Of a stretch of DNA of 64,000 bases, positions 42,739-50,760 are shown in pieces. The stretch lies in assembly GCF_024158745.1 (NCBI RefSeq), contig NZ_JAMZAW010000003.1, forward strand, positions 186,001 to 250,000, read 5' to 3'. How positions within the stretch are numbered: the stretch's first letter is position 1; each line of letters opens with the position of its first letter. Both the position numbers and the translations under genes were made by a program. The DNA comes from Paenibacillus tyrphae (lineage in GTDB: Bacteria; Bacillota; Bacilli; Paenibacillales; NBRC-103111). The notes below the pieces were generated by a model. The model was not told the DNA's origin. It did no database searches and was given only the letters and a program-made list of their open reading frames with translations.

Positions 42739-43738
42739 GTCCGTTCCTCCTTAAGGTCGACTCTCTGGGCACGAGCGCGACGTCCAGCTCGTACGTCTGG
42801 TCCGCTTCCAGCGTGCCTTCGATTTTCTTGATCAAAATCCGCGAGACGAGCGCGCCCATCTCATAGATCGGCTGGGCGACCGTCGTCAGCTCCGGCTGCG
42901 TAATCTCCGTCATGCCGATGCCGTCAAAGCCGCATACCGCCACTTGCCCGGGCACTTGAACGCCCATCCGGTGAAGCGCCTTGAGCGCGCCTACCGCCAT
43001 CAGGTCGTTCCCGGCAAAAATGGCGTCCACATCGGGATGACGTTCCATCAGCAGCTCCGTCGCCCGGATTCCGCCTTCGATCCGGAAGTCTCCCTGAATC
43101 ATAAACGTCGGCGAGTACCAGTCCAAATGCTTCACCGCTTCCTCATATCCGGCCAGCCGCTCCTTGGCCGTAATGAATTCCTGCGGGCCGTAGATATGGG
43201 CGATTTTCCGGCAGCCTATGCTCAGAAGATGCTCGACGGCCAGCTTCGCGCCTTCCCGGTTTTTGGAGCGGACCACGCTGCACGACTGCTTCGGCGGCAC
43301 CCGGTCGAGGCAGACGACGGGGATGCCTTTCTTGGTCATCTGCTCGACATCGGCGGAATCCAGCGTATTGGAAGCAAAAATAATGCCGTCGATATATTTT
43401 TTCTTCAATACCTCAATATAGGACTTCTCCTTGACCCCTTCGTCGTCGGAGTTGCACAAAATCACCGTATACCCGTACATCGAGGCGACATCCTCGACGG
43501 CCCGGGCCAGCTCCGGAAAGAACGGGTTGGAAATATCGGGAAGAATTAAGGCGATGGTGTTCGTCTTCTTTCCGGCCAATCCCCGGGCCACCGCATTCGG
43601 CTCGTAGTTCAGCGCTTCGATGGCCTTTTTGATTTTCTGCTCCGTTTCCACATTCACATAGCCGCTTTTGTTTAAGTACCGGGAAATCGTCGCAACAGAC
43701 ACGCCCGCCAACTTGGCTACATCCCGAATGGTTGCCAT
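42725..43738 (-). CDS. rbsR: Ribose operon repressor, LacI family
   Basis: A 337-residue LacI/GalR repressor. It has an N-terminal helix-turn-helix (IRDVAKLAGVSVATISRYLNKSGYVN), hinge helix YEPNAVARGLAG, and an effector domain with ALILPDISNPFFPELARAVE and VCGFDGIGMTE. As the first gene of rbsRKDACB it is auto-regulated. Two operator-like sequences precede it, one at the transcription start. The inducer is ribose by context and by analogy with B. subtilis. Confidence 0.95.
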   Translation of the reverse strand: MATIRDVAKLAGVSVATISRYLNKSGYVNVETEQKIKKAIEALNYEPNAVARGLAGKKTNTIALILPDISNPFFPELARAVEDVASMYGYTVILCNSDDEGVKEKSYIEVLKKKYIDGIIFASNTLDSADVEQMTKKGIPVVCLDRVPPKQSCSVVRSKNREGAKLAVEHLLSIGCRKIAHIYGPQEFITAKERLAGYEEAVKHLDWYSPTFMIQGDFRIEGGIRATELLMERHPDVDAIFAGNDLMAVGALKALHRMGVQVPGQVAVCGFDGIGMTEITQPELTTVAQPIYEMGALVSRILIKKIEGTLEADQTYELDVALVPRESTLRRNGHASS

Positions 43739-43756
43739 ACTTTCTTCACCCCTGCC

Positions 43757-43774
43757 ATGTGGTACCGGTTACAT
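43757..43774. promoter_or_regulatory. rbs operator, promoter-distal copy
   Basis: ATGTGGTACCGGTTACAT, an imperfect palindrome, 19 bp before the rbsR start codon. Seventeen of 18 bases match the second copy 89 bp away. Confidence 0.75.
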
Positions 43775-43845
43775 ATGGATTAAAAAAAATTTCCGATGAT
43801 GCTATTGCATTTTAATAAGTAATAAAAATTCTCACCTGATTAAGT

Positions 43846-43863
43846 ATGTGGTACCGGTTACAC
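43846..43863. promoter_or_regulatory. rbs operator at the transcription start
   Basis: ATGTGGTACCGGTTACAC, directly after the -10 box of the minus-strand promoter, where a LacI-type repressor would block initiation. The paired site 89 bp downstream suggests looping or cooperative binding. Confidence 0.8.
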
Positions 43864-43867
43864 ATAA

Positions 43868-43896
43868 AATATAGCACTCCGCGAGAAAGGAATCAA
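43868..43896 (-). promoter_or_regulatory. SigA promoter of rbsRKDACB
   Basis: TTGATT (43896-43891) and TATATT (43873-43868) on the minus strand, with a 17-bp spacer, giving an untranslated leader of about 125 nt that carries the second operator. Confidence 0.7.
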
Positions 43897-43948
43897 CCTC
43901 TTTTTTGTGACAGATTGCCGAACGGCCTGCCAAGCTCTTCTGATGCTG

Positions 43949-43997
43949 CACGGCAACAATAAGCGGCGCCCCGCTCTACGCGGAAACGCCGCTTATG
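43949..43997 (-). terminator. Hairpin after the collagen-like gene
   Basis: A perfect 10-bp repeat ATAAGCGGCG/CGCCGCTTAT with an inner GC-rich region, 50 bp after the stop. The following T-run is poor (TTATTGTTG), so termination strength is doubtful. Confidence 0.5.
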
Positions 43998-44047
43998 CTC
44001 TTCCTTGCAGGTATCGATGGGGTCTGGCGCGATTCTCAGTCCACCCG

Positions 44048-44590
44048 TCAGGTTAGCTTCTCGATATAAAGCGATGCGCTTACCACCGGCGTGCCGCCTC
44101 CGATGGTGCTTTGCAATACCACGTTGCCCGTATTGTCAATCCGGTTCAACGTCAGCACGCCGCCGGCCGTCAAGTTAGCGACGACCTGCCCCGTATAAGG
44201 CTGGTTTCCTGCATTGGTGCCGTAATTGCTGCACAGGACCAAGCTTGCCGGAACCGGACCGGCGCCATCCGGGTCGAAGAACAAACCGAAAGCGTTGTTG
44301 CCCGGTGTCGGGAACACCTCCCAATTGATATGATAAATGCCGGTTTCCAGAATGTTAATGCTTGAGGTCGGGGTGAAAGTAATGGCCGTACCATTGATGA
44401 CCGAATTGTTAAAGGTAACGGCCCCGCCTTGCCCGCCTGGAGTCGGCGCAGCGGCAACATTCTGGTCTATCGTACTGCACAGAAAAGCAAATGCGGTGAT
44501 CCTCGCCGGACCTTGCGGTCCCTGTGGTCCTTGTGGACCCTGCGGTCCTTGTGGTCCTGGAGGCCCTGGAGGGCCCGGTATTCTACCCAT
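44048..44590 (-). CDS. Short collagen-like protein with BclA-type C-terminal domain
   Basis: The 180-residue product has an N-terminal collagen stretch of Gly-Pro-Pro/Gly-Pro-Gln triplets (about residues 5-28), then a jelly-roll (C1q/TNF-like) domain of about 145 residues with [15 protein letters not shown] and [19 protein letters not shown]. This is the layout of BclA-like exosporium or spore-surface filaments, in a minimal form with only about eight triplets. No signal peptide or membrane anchor. AAGGAGAGTGAACACG precedes the ATG. It is divergent from a YheC/YheD-type gene, which supports a spore-surface role; that is inference. Confidence 0.82.
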   Translation of the reverse strand: MGRIPGPPGPPGPQGPQGPQGPQGPQGPARITAFAFLCSTIDQNVAAAPTPGGQGGAVTFNNSVINGTAITFTPTSSINILETGIYHINWEVFPTPGNNAFGLFFDPDGAGPVPASLVLCSNYGTNAGNQPYTGQVVANLTAGGVLTLNRIDNTGNVVLQSTIGGGTPVVSASLYIEKLT

Positions 44591-44797
44591 ACGTGTTCAC
44601 TCTCCTTTTTGATTTCACAAACAATGTACTCATTACATCTGCCTTTAGGCAGGGCGGGTGCCCATATCATCCCGATTTTTTTTTACTGTCTCCTGCACAC
44701 GCCTGTTTTCGATCAGATTGTGTTGTTGTCCATGCATTTTCCATGCGTCTACATACCTTGTTTACAACTCACTTTATAACGATAAAGGAGAAAGCGT

Positions 44798-45838
44798 ATG
44801 AAGAAGAAAAGCGGTACCGTCAAAACCTTCGGCATCATGGTCGCGAACGCCAAGCAAAAGAAGTATGTCCTGAGAAAATATCTTGCCTGCAAAACGGACC
44901 ATATGAGACTCTTCTGTTTCACACCGTCCGAGATCGATTGGAAGCGGAAAAGCATCCTCGGCCTCCATCATTCGAACTGGAAGTGGGTACAGCACCGGTT
45001 TCCTTTCCCCGAAGTGATATATAACCGCTGCTACAATACGAAAAAGACGACCCACCAAAGGCTGAAGACCCTCATCGGGAGCAACAAATGCTTCAATCAG
45101 CAAAATCGATTCGACAAATACGAGATCTACAAGCTATTAAGCCAACCGCTCGCACCTTATACGCCCGAAACCGCTCCTTACGACCGGGAGACCGCGGCAC
45201 AGCTGCTGGAAACTTATAAAGTGCTTTATGTGAAGCCTTGCTACGGACATCAAGGGAAAGGGGTATACCGTGTGGAGGCGAAGGAGTCGGGGGAAATTCA
45301 TATTAGCCAGCATTATTTTTTGCCGCAATTTATCGCTGCAGACGTCCCGCAATGCCAAGCGAAGCTAGACAAACTTCTCGGGTCCACCCATTACCTCATC
45401 CAGCAAGGGGTCCATCTGCAGCAATGGAATGAACAAGTTTTCGATATCCGGGCGCTTGTTCAAAAAGACGAGTCGGGCGTATGGTCCGTAACGAACGTCG
45501 TCAGCCGGATCGCTCACAAGGGCTGCTTTAATACGAGCATCTGCGCCCAAATTTGTTTGTCCGAAGAAGTGCTTTGCCATTTGTACCCACAGGAGAAGAG
45601 CGACGCCTTCCTTCAATCGATACGCGATATCAGTCTAAGAGCCGCGCAAACCGTAGAGTCGGGCACAGGCCTTCATCTGGGCGAGCTTAGCGTCGATTTT
45701 GCATTGGACAACAACGAGCGGCTGTGGATCATCGAGGTGAACGGCAAGCCGCAAAAAGAGATCTACGACCAGCTCTCCGGCCAAAACGAGGTTTATAAGC
45801 GTCCTCTGCAATACGCAGCCTATTTGCATACCCATTGA
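44798..45838 (+). CDS. YheC/YheD-family ATP-grasp protein (endospore coat-associated)
   Basis: YheC/YheD proteins are Bacillales ATP-grasp-fold proteins associated with spore coats; no reaction is established. The 346-residue product has an N-terminal domain (about 1-110; TFGIMVANAKQKKYVLRKYL) and an ATP-grasp part. The latter includes LYVKPCYGHQGKGVYRVE (phosphate-binding loop region), YLIQQGVHLQQWNEQVFDIRALVQK-like core, and the metal-binding end LSVDFALDNNERLWIIEVNGKPQK. AAAGGAGAAAGCG precedes the ATG. It is the longest of three family members in this window and the only one with the full N-terminal domain. It is divergent from the collagen-like gene. Confidence 0.88.
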   Translation: MKKKSGTVKTFGIMVANAKQKKYVLRKYLACKTDHMRLFCFTPSEIDWKRKSILGLHHSNWKWVQHRFPFPEVIYNRCYNTKKTTHQRLKTLIGSNKCFNQQNRFDKYEIYKLLSQPLAPYTPETAPYDRETAAQLLETYKVLYVKPCYGHQGKGVYRVEAKESGEIHISQHYFLPQFIAADVPQCQAKLDKLLGSTHYLIQQGVHLQQWNEQVFDIRALVQKDESGVWSVTNVVSRIAHKGCFNTSICAQICLSEEVLCHLYPQEKSDAFLQSIRDISLRAAQTVESGTGLHLGELSVDFALDNNERLWIIEVNGKPQKEIYDQLSGQNEVYKRPLQYAAYLHTH

Positions 45839-45925
45839 CCATTGCATTGGTCCAGTATATGGGTAAAAGCTTGGCAAGGTTATTCGCCTGTTCTGTACGA
45901 TGAAAATTTTTTCGGCAACACCCGC

Positions 45926-45957
45926 CGCCTGTCATCCATCGATGGCAGGTTTTCATT
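45926..45957 (+). terminator. Terminator after the YheC/YheD-type gene
   Basis: CCTGTCATC pairs with GATGGCAGG around CATC, followed by TTTTCATTT; 88 bp after the stop. Confidence 0.7.
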
Positions 45958-46091
45958 TGTGCGAAAATTAGGGTCTCGACAAAATTATTCCGACGGGACA
46001 TACGTCGTGCCGATGAAGAGGCCTATCCCATATGTTAGTACATACGAATACACAAACCTGACAAACTTTGCCCTCAAGGAGAGATCGCGGA

Positions 46092-47258
46092 ATGAAAATT
46101 TTGATATGGAGCTACATGTTCTCCATCGGTGGCGGGGGCAGGCTGCTGACGAATTTGGCGACGGCGCTTGCCCGGCAGCCTGGCGTACAATTTGTCCGGG
46201 TCGTCCTGTCAGCTCAGACCGGTTTTAAAGACAGAGTCAACACACAGCTGCATCCCAAAGTTAGCATTGTATACAGCGAAGAGGACATTCGGAACAACCC
46301 GAATCATTCGTGCATTGCCGATTGCGACGTCGTGTACGTATTTTGGCCGCACGGCCCGGCATTCATCGACTTTCGCAAGCCGACCGTCATTACGTTTCAC
46401 GATGCCACCATCTTCGATTACGTGCCGCCGTTCACGCCGGGATCGGTTGTTCGCGAGCATTGGGAGAAAGCCAAGGGCTGGCTGGAAAGAAGCACACACG
46501 TCGTCGTTTCTTCCGAATATGTGAAGTCGAGACTCGTCGCGCATTTCGGTCCGGTCTGCCAATCCGCCTTCCTGATTCAGCATGCGATTTCGCCGTCCAA
46601 ATATTTCGAGAATCCGGCGCTGGATTCCGCACTCGCCCAGAGCTACCCGTTCCCCTACTTCATTTATCCGGCCAACACCTCTCCGCACAAAAACCACTAC
46701 AATCTGCTGCTCGCCTACTCGCGCTTCTCCCGCCGAAGCCAGCACCCGCTTTTTCTGATCGGCTACAATACGGAGTTGCTAAGAAGCGTTCCGCCCCACT
46801 GGCCGGAGCTGGCTTCGATTCCGACCTTGGTCTCGCTGATCAAAAGATTGGGGCTCCAAATCGATAAAGACGTCTTCCCGCTCGGGCTGGTGCAGGACCA
46901 GTTGGTCGCTCCGTTAATCAAAAACGCCTACGCCCTGATTATGCCAAGTCTTGCCGAGGGAGGAGGCAGCTATCCGGTGGAGGAGGCGCTCAGCATGGGA
47001 ACGCCGGTCTTATGCTCGGACATCCCGGTCATGCGTGAGCATCTGGTGAGACGGAGCGCGGAAGTAGCCTGGTTTAACCCCGAATCGCCGGACGATATGA
47101 CCCGCGCGATGGAGAGCTTGGCCGACAACTACGCGCGCTACAAGCAATCCGCTGTCCTGGGCATGAACGACCCTACGGTTTCCTGGGACGATATTGCCAG
47201 GAATTACTTGGCCGTATTCCATTCCGCCCATTACCGTTATCGCGGGTATTCCTTGTAA
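46092..47258 (+). CDS. GT4-family glycosyltransferase
   Basis: The 388-residue product (start MKILIWSYMFSIGGGGR, ATG after AAGGAGAGATCGCGG) is a GT-B glycosyltransferase of the group-1/GT4 type. It has an N-terminal domain with the Gly-rich loop SIGGGGRLLTNLATAL and a C-terminal nucleotide-sugar domain with YPANTSPHKNHYNLLLAYSRF, then ALIMPSLAEGGGSYPVEEALSMGTPVLCS-like E-x7-E region. No signal peptide. It is the first gene of a six-gene operon that also makes GDP-mannose and a GDP-deoxyhexose intermediate, so the donor may be GDP-mannose or a derivative. Acceptor unknown. Confidence 0.9.
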   Translation: MKILIWSYMFSIGGGGRLLTNLATALARQPGVQFVRVVLSAQTGFKDRVNTQLHPKVSIVYSEEDIRNNPNHSCIADCDVVYVFWPHGPAFIDFRKPTVITFHDATIFDYVPPFTPGSVVREHWEKAKGWLERSTHVVVSSEYVKSRLVAHFGPVCQSAFLIQHAISPSKYFENPALDSALAQSYPFPYFIYPANTSPHKNHYNLLLAYSRFSRRSQHPLFLIGYNTELLRSVPPHWPELASIPTLVSLIKRLGLQIDKDVFPLGLVQDQLVAPLIKNAYALIMPSLAEGGGSYPVEEALSMGTPVLCSDIPVMREHLVRRSAEVAWFNPESPDDMTRAMESLADNYARYKQSAVLGMNDPTVSWDDIARNYLAVFHSAHYRYRGYSL

Positions 47259-47361
47259 TTTGTACGATTGTACGGGGGACAGTCGACGTTCCGATGAACC
47301 GGCCCGCCCCAATATATTAATCGGAGGCGGAATGATTAACTGCATAAGGAGGATGAGACCG

Positions 47362-48369
47362 ATGAAAATCATGATCATGGCTGGCGGACAAGGAACGAGA
47401 TTTTGGCCGCGCAGCGTCAAATCGAAGCCGAAGCAATTCCTCTCCCTAACCTCCGAAGAAACCATGCTGCAGCAAACGTACCGCAGATTTCTCCAGTATG
47501 TGCCGGGTACGTCCATCTATGTCGTGACGACAAAGCAATACGCCAGCATTGTTCACGAGCAGCTTCCCGAGCTGAAGCAGGAACACCTCATTATGGAGCC
47601 CGAACCGAAGGATACGGCTCCTTGCATCGCTTTGTCGGCGCTGCATTTTTTGCAAAAAGGGGATGACGACGTTCTGGTGACGACCCCGTCCGACCAATAT
47701 ATCCCGGAAGGAAACAGCTTGTGGGAGGCGTTGAAGCAAGCGGAGACCGTCGCCAGGTCGGGCCATTCGATCGTTACTTTGGGAATCGCGCCGACCCGGC
47801 CGGAAACCGGATACGGCTATATCGTGACGGAAGAGCCGACGGCCGAGGGGCCGGCGCTTGCGGCGAAAGCCTTTATCGAGAAGCCCCCCCTGGAGCGGGC
47901 CAAGCAATTGATCGAGCAAAAGAACGTGTACTGGAACAGCGGCATTTTCATTTGGAAGCCCTCGACCATCGCCTACTATATGAGCCGCAGCCAAAAGGAC
48001 ATGTGGACGCTGCTCGAAGGATGCGGCGGGCAATGGGAAGACGTCTATTCGCGCTTGCCCAAAATATCCGTGGATTACGCCATCTTGGAGAAAGCTTCGT
48101 TGATCTATACGATCCCCGTTCATTTCGAATGGGACGATATCGGTTCCTGGACCTCGCTGGAACGCGTACATCAGCCGGATGACCAAGGAAACATCGTGAT
48201 GGGGGACGCCTCCCCTCTCTATACGAGCAACAGCATCGTCTATACGGAGAACCTGAAGACCGTCGTCATCGGAGTCAAAGATTTAATCATTGTCACGACC
48301 CCCGACGGCCTGCTCGTATGCGACAAAGCCCACGAGCAGCATATCAAGGACGCTCAGAAATTTATGTAA
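47362..48369 (+). CDS. manC: Mannose-1-phosphate guanylyltransferase
   Basis: Makes GDP-mannose from mannose-1-phosphate and GTP. The 335-residue product starts MKIMIMAGGQGTRFWPRS, nine bases after AAGGAGG. The nucleotidyltransferase signature GGQGTRFWPRSVKSKPKQFL and the ligand regions EPEPKDTAPCIAL, VTTPSDQYI and FIEKP are intact, as is VHFEWDDIGSWTSL. It is of the short type without an isomerase domain. It supplies the substrate for the dehydratase-like gene 23 bp downstream. Confidence 0.93.
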   Translation: MKIMIMAGGQGTRFWPRSVKSKPKQFLSLTSEETMLQQTYRRFLQYVPGTSIYVVTTKQYASIVHEQLPELKQEHLIMEPEPKDTAPCIALSALHFLQKGDDDVLVTTPSDQYIPEGNSLWEALKQAETVARSGHSIVTLGIAPTRPETGYGYIVTEEPTAEGPALAAKAFIEKPPLERAKQLIEQKNVYWNSGIFIWKPSTIAYYMSRSQKDMWTLLEGCGGQWEDVYSRLPKISVDYAILEKASLIYTIPVHFEWDDIGSWTSLERVHQPDDQGNIVMGDASPLYTSNSIVYTENLKTVVIGVKDLIIVTTPDGLLVCDKAHEQHIKDAQKFM

Positions 48370-48392
48370 CGTTAAAGGAGGATAACGAACTT

Positions 48393-49346
48393 ATGAAGGT
48401 GCTTATTACGGGGATTTCCGGCTTTGTCGGCAGCCATATGGCGGAGTATTTGCTGCAGGAGCATGATGTCGTAGGGACGATTCGCCAGCGAAGCCGACTG
48501 GATCACATCAAGCATTTAAAGGATCTTCAATTGGTCGAATTGGTCGAATGCGAGCTGCGCGATCCTTTTTCCGTCGAAGCCCTGATCGCCAGCGTGAAAC
48601 CCGACCGGATTTTCCATCTGGCCGCCCAAAGCTTCGTGCCAACCTCCTGGAACTCTCCGATCGATACGATCTACAACAACGCCGCCAGCCAAATCAACAT
48701 CATGGAAGCCGTCCGGCGGATCAAGCCCGACTGCAAAATCCAAATCGCCTGCTCCAGCGAAGAATACGGCCACGTCGAAGCCTACGAGGTGCCTATCAAG
48801 GAAACGAACCCGCTTCGGCCGCTCAGCCCGTATGCCGTCAGCAAAGTGACGCAGGAGTTTTTGGGCTATCAATATTACAAAAGCTACGGCCTGCACACCG
48901 TCATCACCCGGACCTTCAATCACACGGGACCGCGCAGAGGAGAAAACTTCGTCACTTCGAACTTTTCCAAGCAAATCGCCGATATCGAAAAAGGGAAGCA
49001 GCCCCCGGTGCTTTATGTCGGCAATCTGCAAGCCAAGCGGGACTTTATGGACGTCCGGGATGTCGTGCGCGCGTATTGGTTGGCGCTGGAGAAAGGCGTG
49101 CCCGGGGAAACGTACAACATCGCTTCCGGCTCCTGCATCACGATCGAAGAGCTGCTTCAGAAGCTGCTTGCGCTTAGCAAGGTAAAAATCGAGATCAAGG
49201 TCGATCCGGCCCGTCTGCGTCCGTCGGATGTGGAAATATTGCTGGGAGACTATCGGAAATTCCATGAAACAACCGGCTGGAAACCGGAAATTCCGTTGGA
49301 CCGGACGCTCAAAGACCTTCTGAATTATTGGCGCTCCTTCCCGTAA
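48393..49346 (+). CDS. GDP-mannose 4,6-dehydratase-like SDR enzyme
   Basis: An extended short-chain dehydrogenase of 317 residues with the NAD(P) loop GISGFVGSHMAEYL. The active-site Ser region is ACSSEEYG and the catalytic Tyr-Lys is in SPYAVSKVTQE. HTGPRRGENFVTSNFSKQI and VGNLQAKRDFMDVRDVV resemble Gmd. It probably converts GDP-mannose to GDP-4-keto-6-deoxymannose; the length is also compatible with the reductase Rmd, so the exact step (dehydratase or reductase) is uncertain. AAAGGAGGATAACG precedes the ATG. Product: a GDP-6-deoxyhexose for surface glycans such as rhamnan. Confidence 0.87.
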   Translation: MKVLITGISGFVGSHMAEYLLQEHDVVGTIRQRSRLDHIKHLKDLQLVELVECELRDPFSVEALIASVKPDRIFHLAAQSFVPTSWNSPIDTIYNNAASQINIMEAVRRIKPDCKIQIACSSEEYGHVEAYEVPIKETNPLRPLSPYAVSKVTQEFLGYQYYKSYGLHTVITRTFNHTGPRRGENFVTSNFSKQIADIEKGKQPPVLYVGNLQAKRDFMDVRDVVRAYWLALEKGVPGETYNIASGSCITIEELLQKLLALSKVKIEIKVDPARLRPSDVEILLGDYRKFHETTGWKPEIPLDRTLKDLLNYWRSFP

Positions 49347-49388
49347 GGCGGCGGCCTGCAGATCCATTCCAGTCTGGAGATGAACGAC

Positions 49389-50726
49389 ATGCGAAAGAAG
49401 AAAACCCGGCGCGCTTCGGGCTCTCGGAGCCACAGGCGGACCTTGTCCAAAGCCTCCAAGAGGCCGAAGCGCAAAAAGGCGCTCCGGAGAAGCCGTGCAG
49501 CTCTTCGCCGGCATCGAAAAGGCGCGAGCCGCAAGCGGAAAAAGCGGCTCCCGTCCTTGCGTGCCCGCCGACCTAAGGGGGCCAAATCCGTTCCCTCTTC
49601 GCCGTCCGCTGCGGCCCCTCCCGCCGCCGGGGTGAATTTGGTCGGGTTAATCCGCGCCGAGACCGGCATCGGCGAATCCGGCCGGTTAGCAGCCCGGGCG
49701 CTGCAGACGACGAGGATTCCGTTCGGGTTATTGAACTGCCCCGTATACGGAGACTACCGCAACGAAGATATGACGTGGGCGCATAAAGAAATGCAGGGAC
49801 CTGCCTATAACGTGAACATTTTCCACGTCAACGGGAACACGCTGAAGCATGTCGTCGACCATTTCGGAGCTTCCCTTCTGCATGGGCGCTACAATATCGG
49901 CTTCTGGCATTGGGAGCTTGCGGAGCTCCCCGATTTTTACGCCGAAGGCTTCCAATTCCTGCAGGAGGTATGGGCGCCCTCGACCTATGTGGCGGCCAAT
50001 ATAGCCAAAAGATCTCCGGTTCCCGTCCTCCATATCCCGCACGGCATCGAGGTAGCTTACGATGCGGCGATGAACCGGACCCACTTCGGCTTGCCGGACA
50101 ACCGGTTTCTGTTCTGCTCTATGTACGACACGCAGAGCTTCCGGGAACGGAAAAACCCCCTCGCCGTTATTGAAGCATTCAAGGCGGCTTTCGGGAGGGA
50201 CGATCCGTCGGCCGGTCTCGTCGTCAAAGTGAACAACGCGGGGGTGAAGCCGGACGATATGGCGCTTCTGCATCGCGTGACGGCCGGCTTTCCCCAAATT
50301 ACCATTATGGACCGTACGCTTGCGCGTCATGAAGTGAACGCCCTGATCGCCTGCACCGACAGCTTCGTCTCGCTGCATCGCGCCGAGGGCTTCGGTCTCG
50401 GCTTGGCGGAAGCCATGTACCTCGGCAAGCCGGTGATCGGTACGCACTGGTCGGGGAATACGGATTTCATGACCCCGGAAAACTCATGTACGGTCGGGTA
50501 TAAACTCGTACCAGTAGGAACGGACTACGGACCTTACGGCGCCCATCAAATATGGGCCGATCCCGACATCGGCCAGGCGGCCGGACATATGCGCAATCTG
50601 GTCCGGGATGCCGGGTGGCGAAGCCGAATCGCGGCGGCCGGACAGCAGACGATCCGCAGCCGGTATTCGCCCTCTGCCGTCGGCCGTATGATCGAGCAGC
50701 GCCTGGCCCATCTCGGCTTGCTGTAA
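49389..50726 (+). CDS. GT4-family glycosyltransferase with a highly basic N-terminal extension
   Basis: About 445 residues. The first ~65 residues are extremely rich in Lys and Arg (RKKKTRRASGSRSHRR, KRPKRKKALRRSRAALRRHRK), followed by an Ala/Pro linker. The catalytic part from about residue 80 begins VNLVGLIRAETGIGESGR and carries the GT4 region HRAEGFGLGLAEAMYLGKPVIGTHWSGN near 330-357 (shown as key residues HRAEGFGLGLAEAM). The ATG was placed nine bases after GGAG; a GTG at the start of the catalytic part has no ribosome binding site. The basic arm may bind an anionic polymer or nucleic acid, or it may be an over-called start. Confidence 0.85.
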   Translation: MRKKKTRRASGSRSHRRTLSKASKRPKRKKALRRSRAALRRHRKGASRKRKKRLPSLRARRPKGAKSVPSSPSAAAPPAAGVNLVGLIRAETGIGESGRLAARALQTTRIPFGLLNCPVYGDYRNEDMTWAHKEMQGPAYNVNIFHVNGNTLKHVVDHFGASLLHGRYNIGFWHWELAELPDFYAEGFQFLQEVWAPSTYVAANIAKRSPVPVLHIPHGIEVAYDAAMNRTHFGLPDNRFLFCSMYDTQSFRERKNPLAVIEAFKAAFGRDDPSAGLVVKVNNAGVKPDDMALLHRVTAGFPQITIMDRTLARHEVNALIACTDSFVSLHRAEGFGLGLAEAMYLGKPVIGTHWSGNTDFMTPENSCTVGYKLVPVGTDYGPYGAHQIWADPDIGQAAGHMRNLVRDAGWRSRIAAAGQQTIRSRYSPSAVGRMIEQRLAHLGLL

Positions 50727-50760
50727 CGGCAAGACAATTCATGGTAAGGGAGGTTGTCGT

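Noticed and set aside
43757..43863. Direct repeats as mobile-element ends
   Set aside because: Both are palindromic and placed around an rbs promoter as LacI-type operators; no element lies between them.
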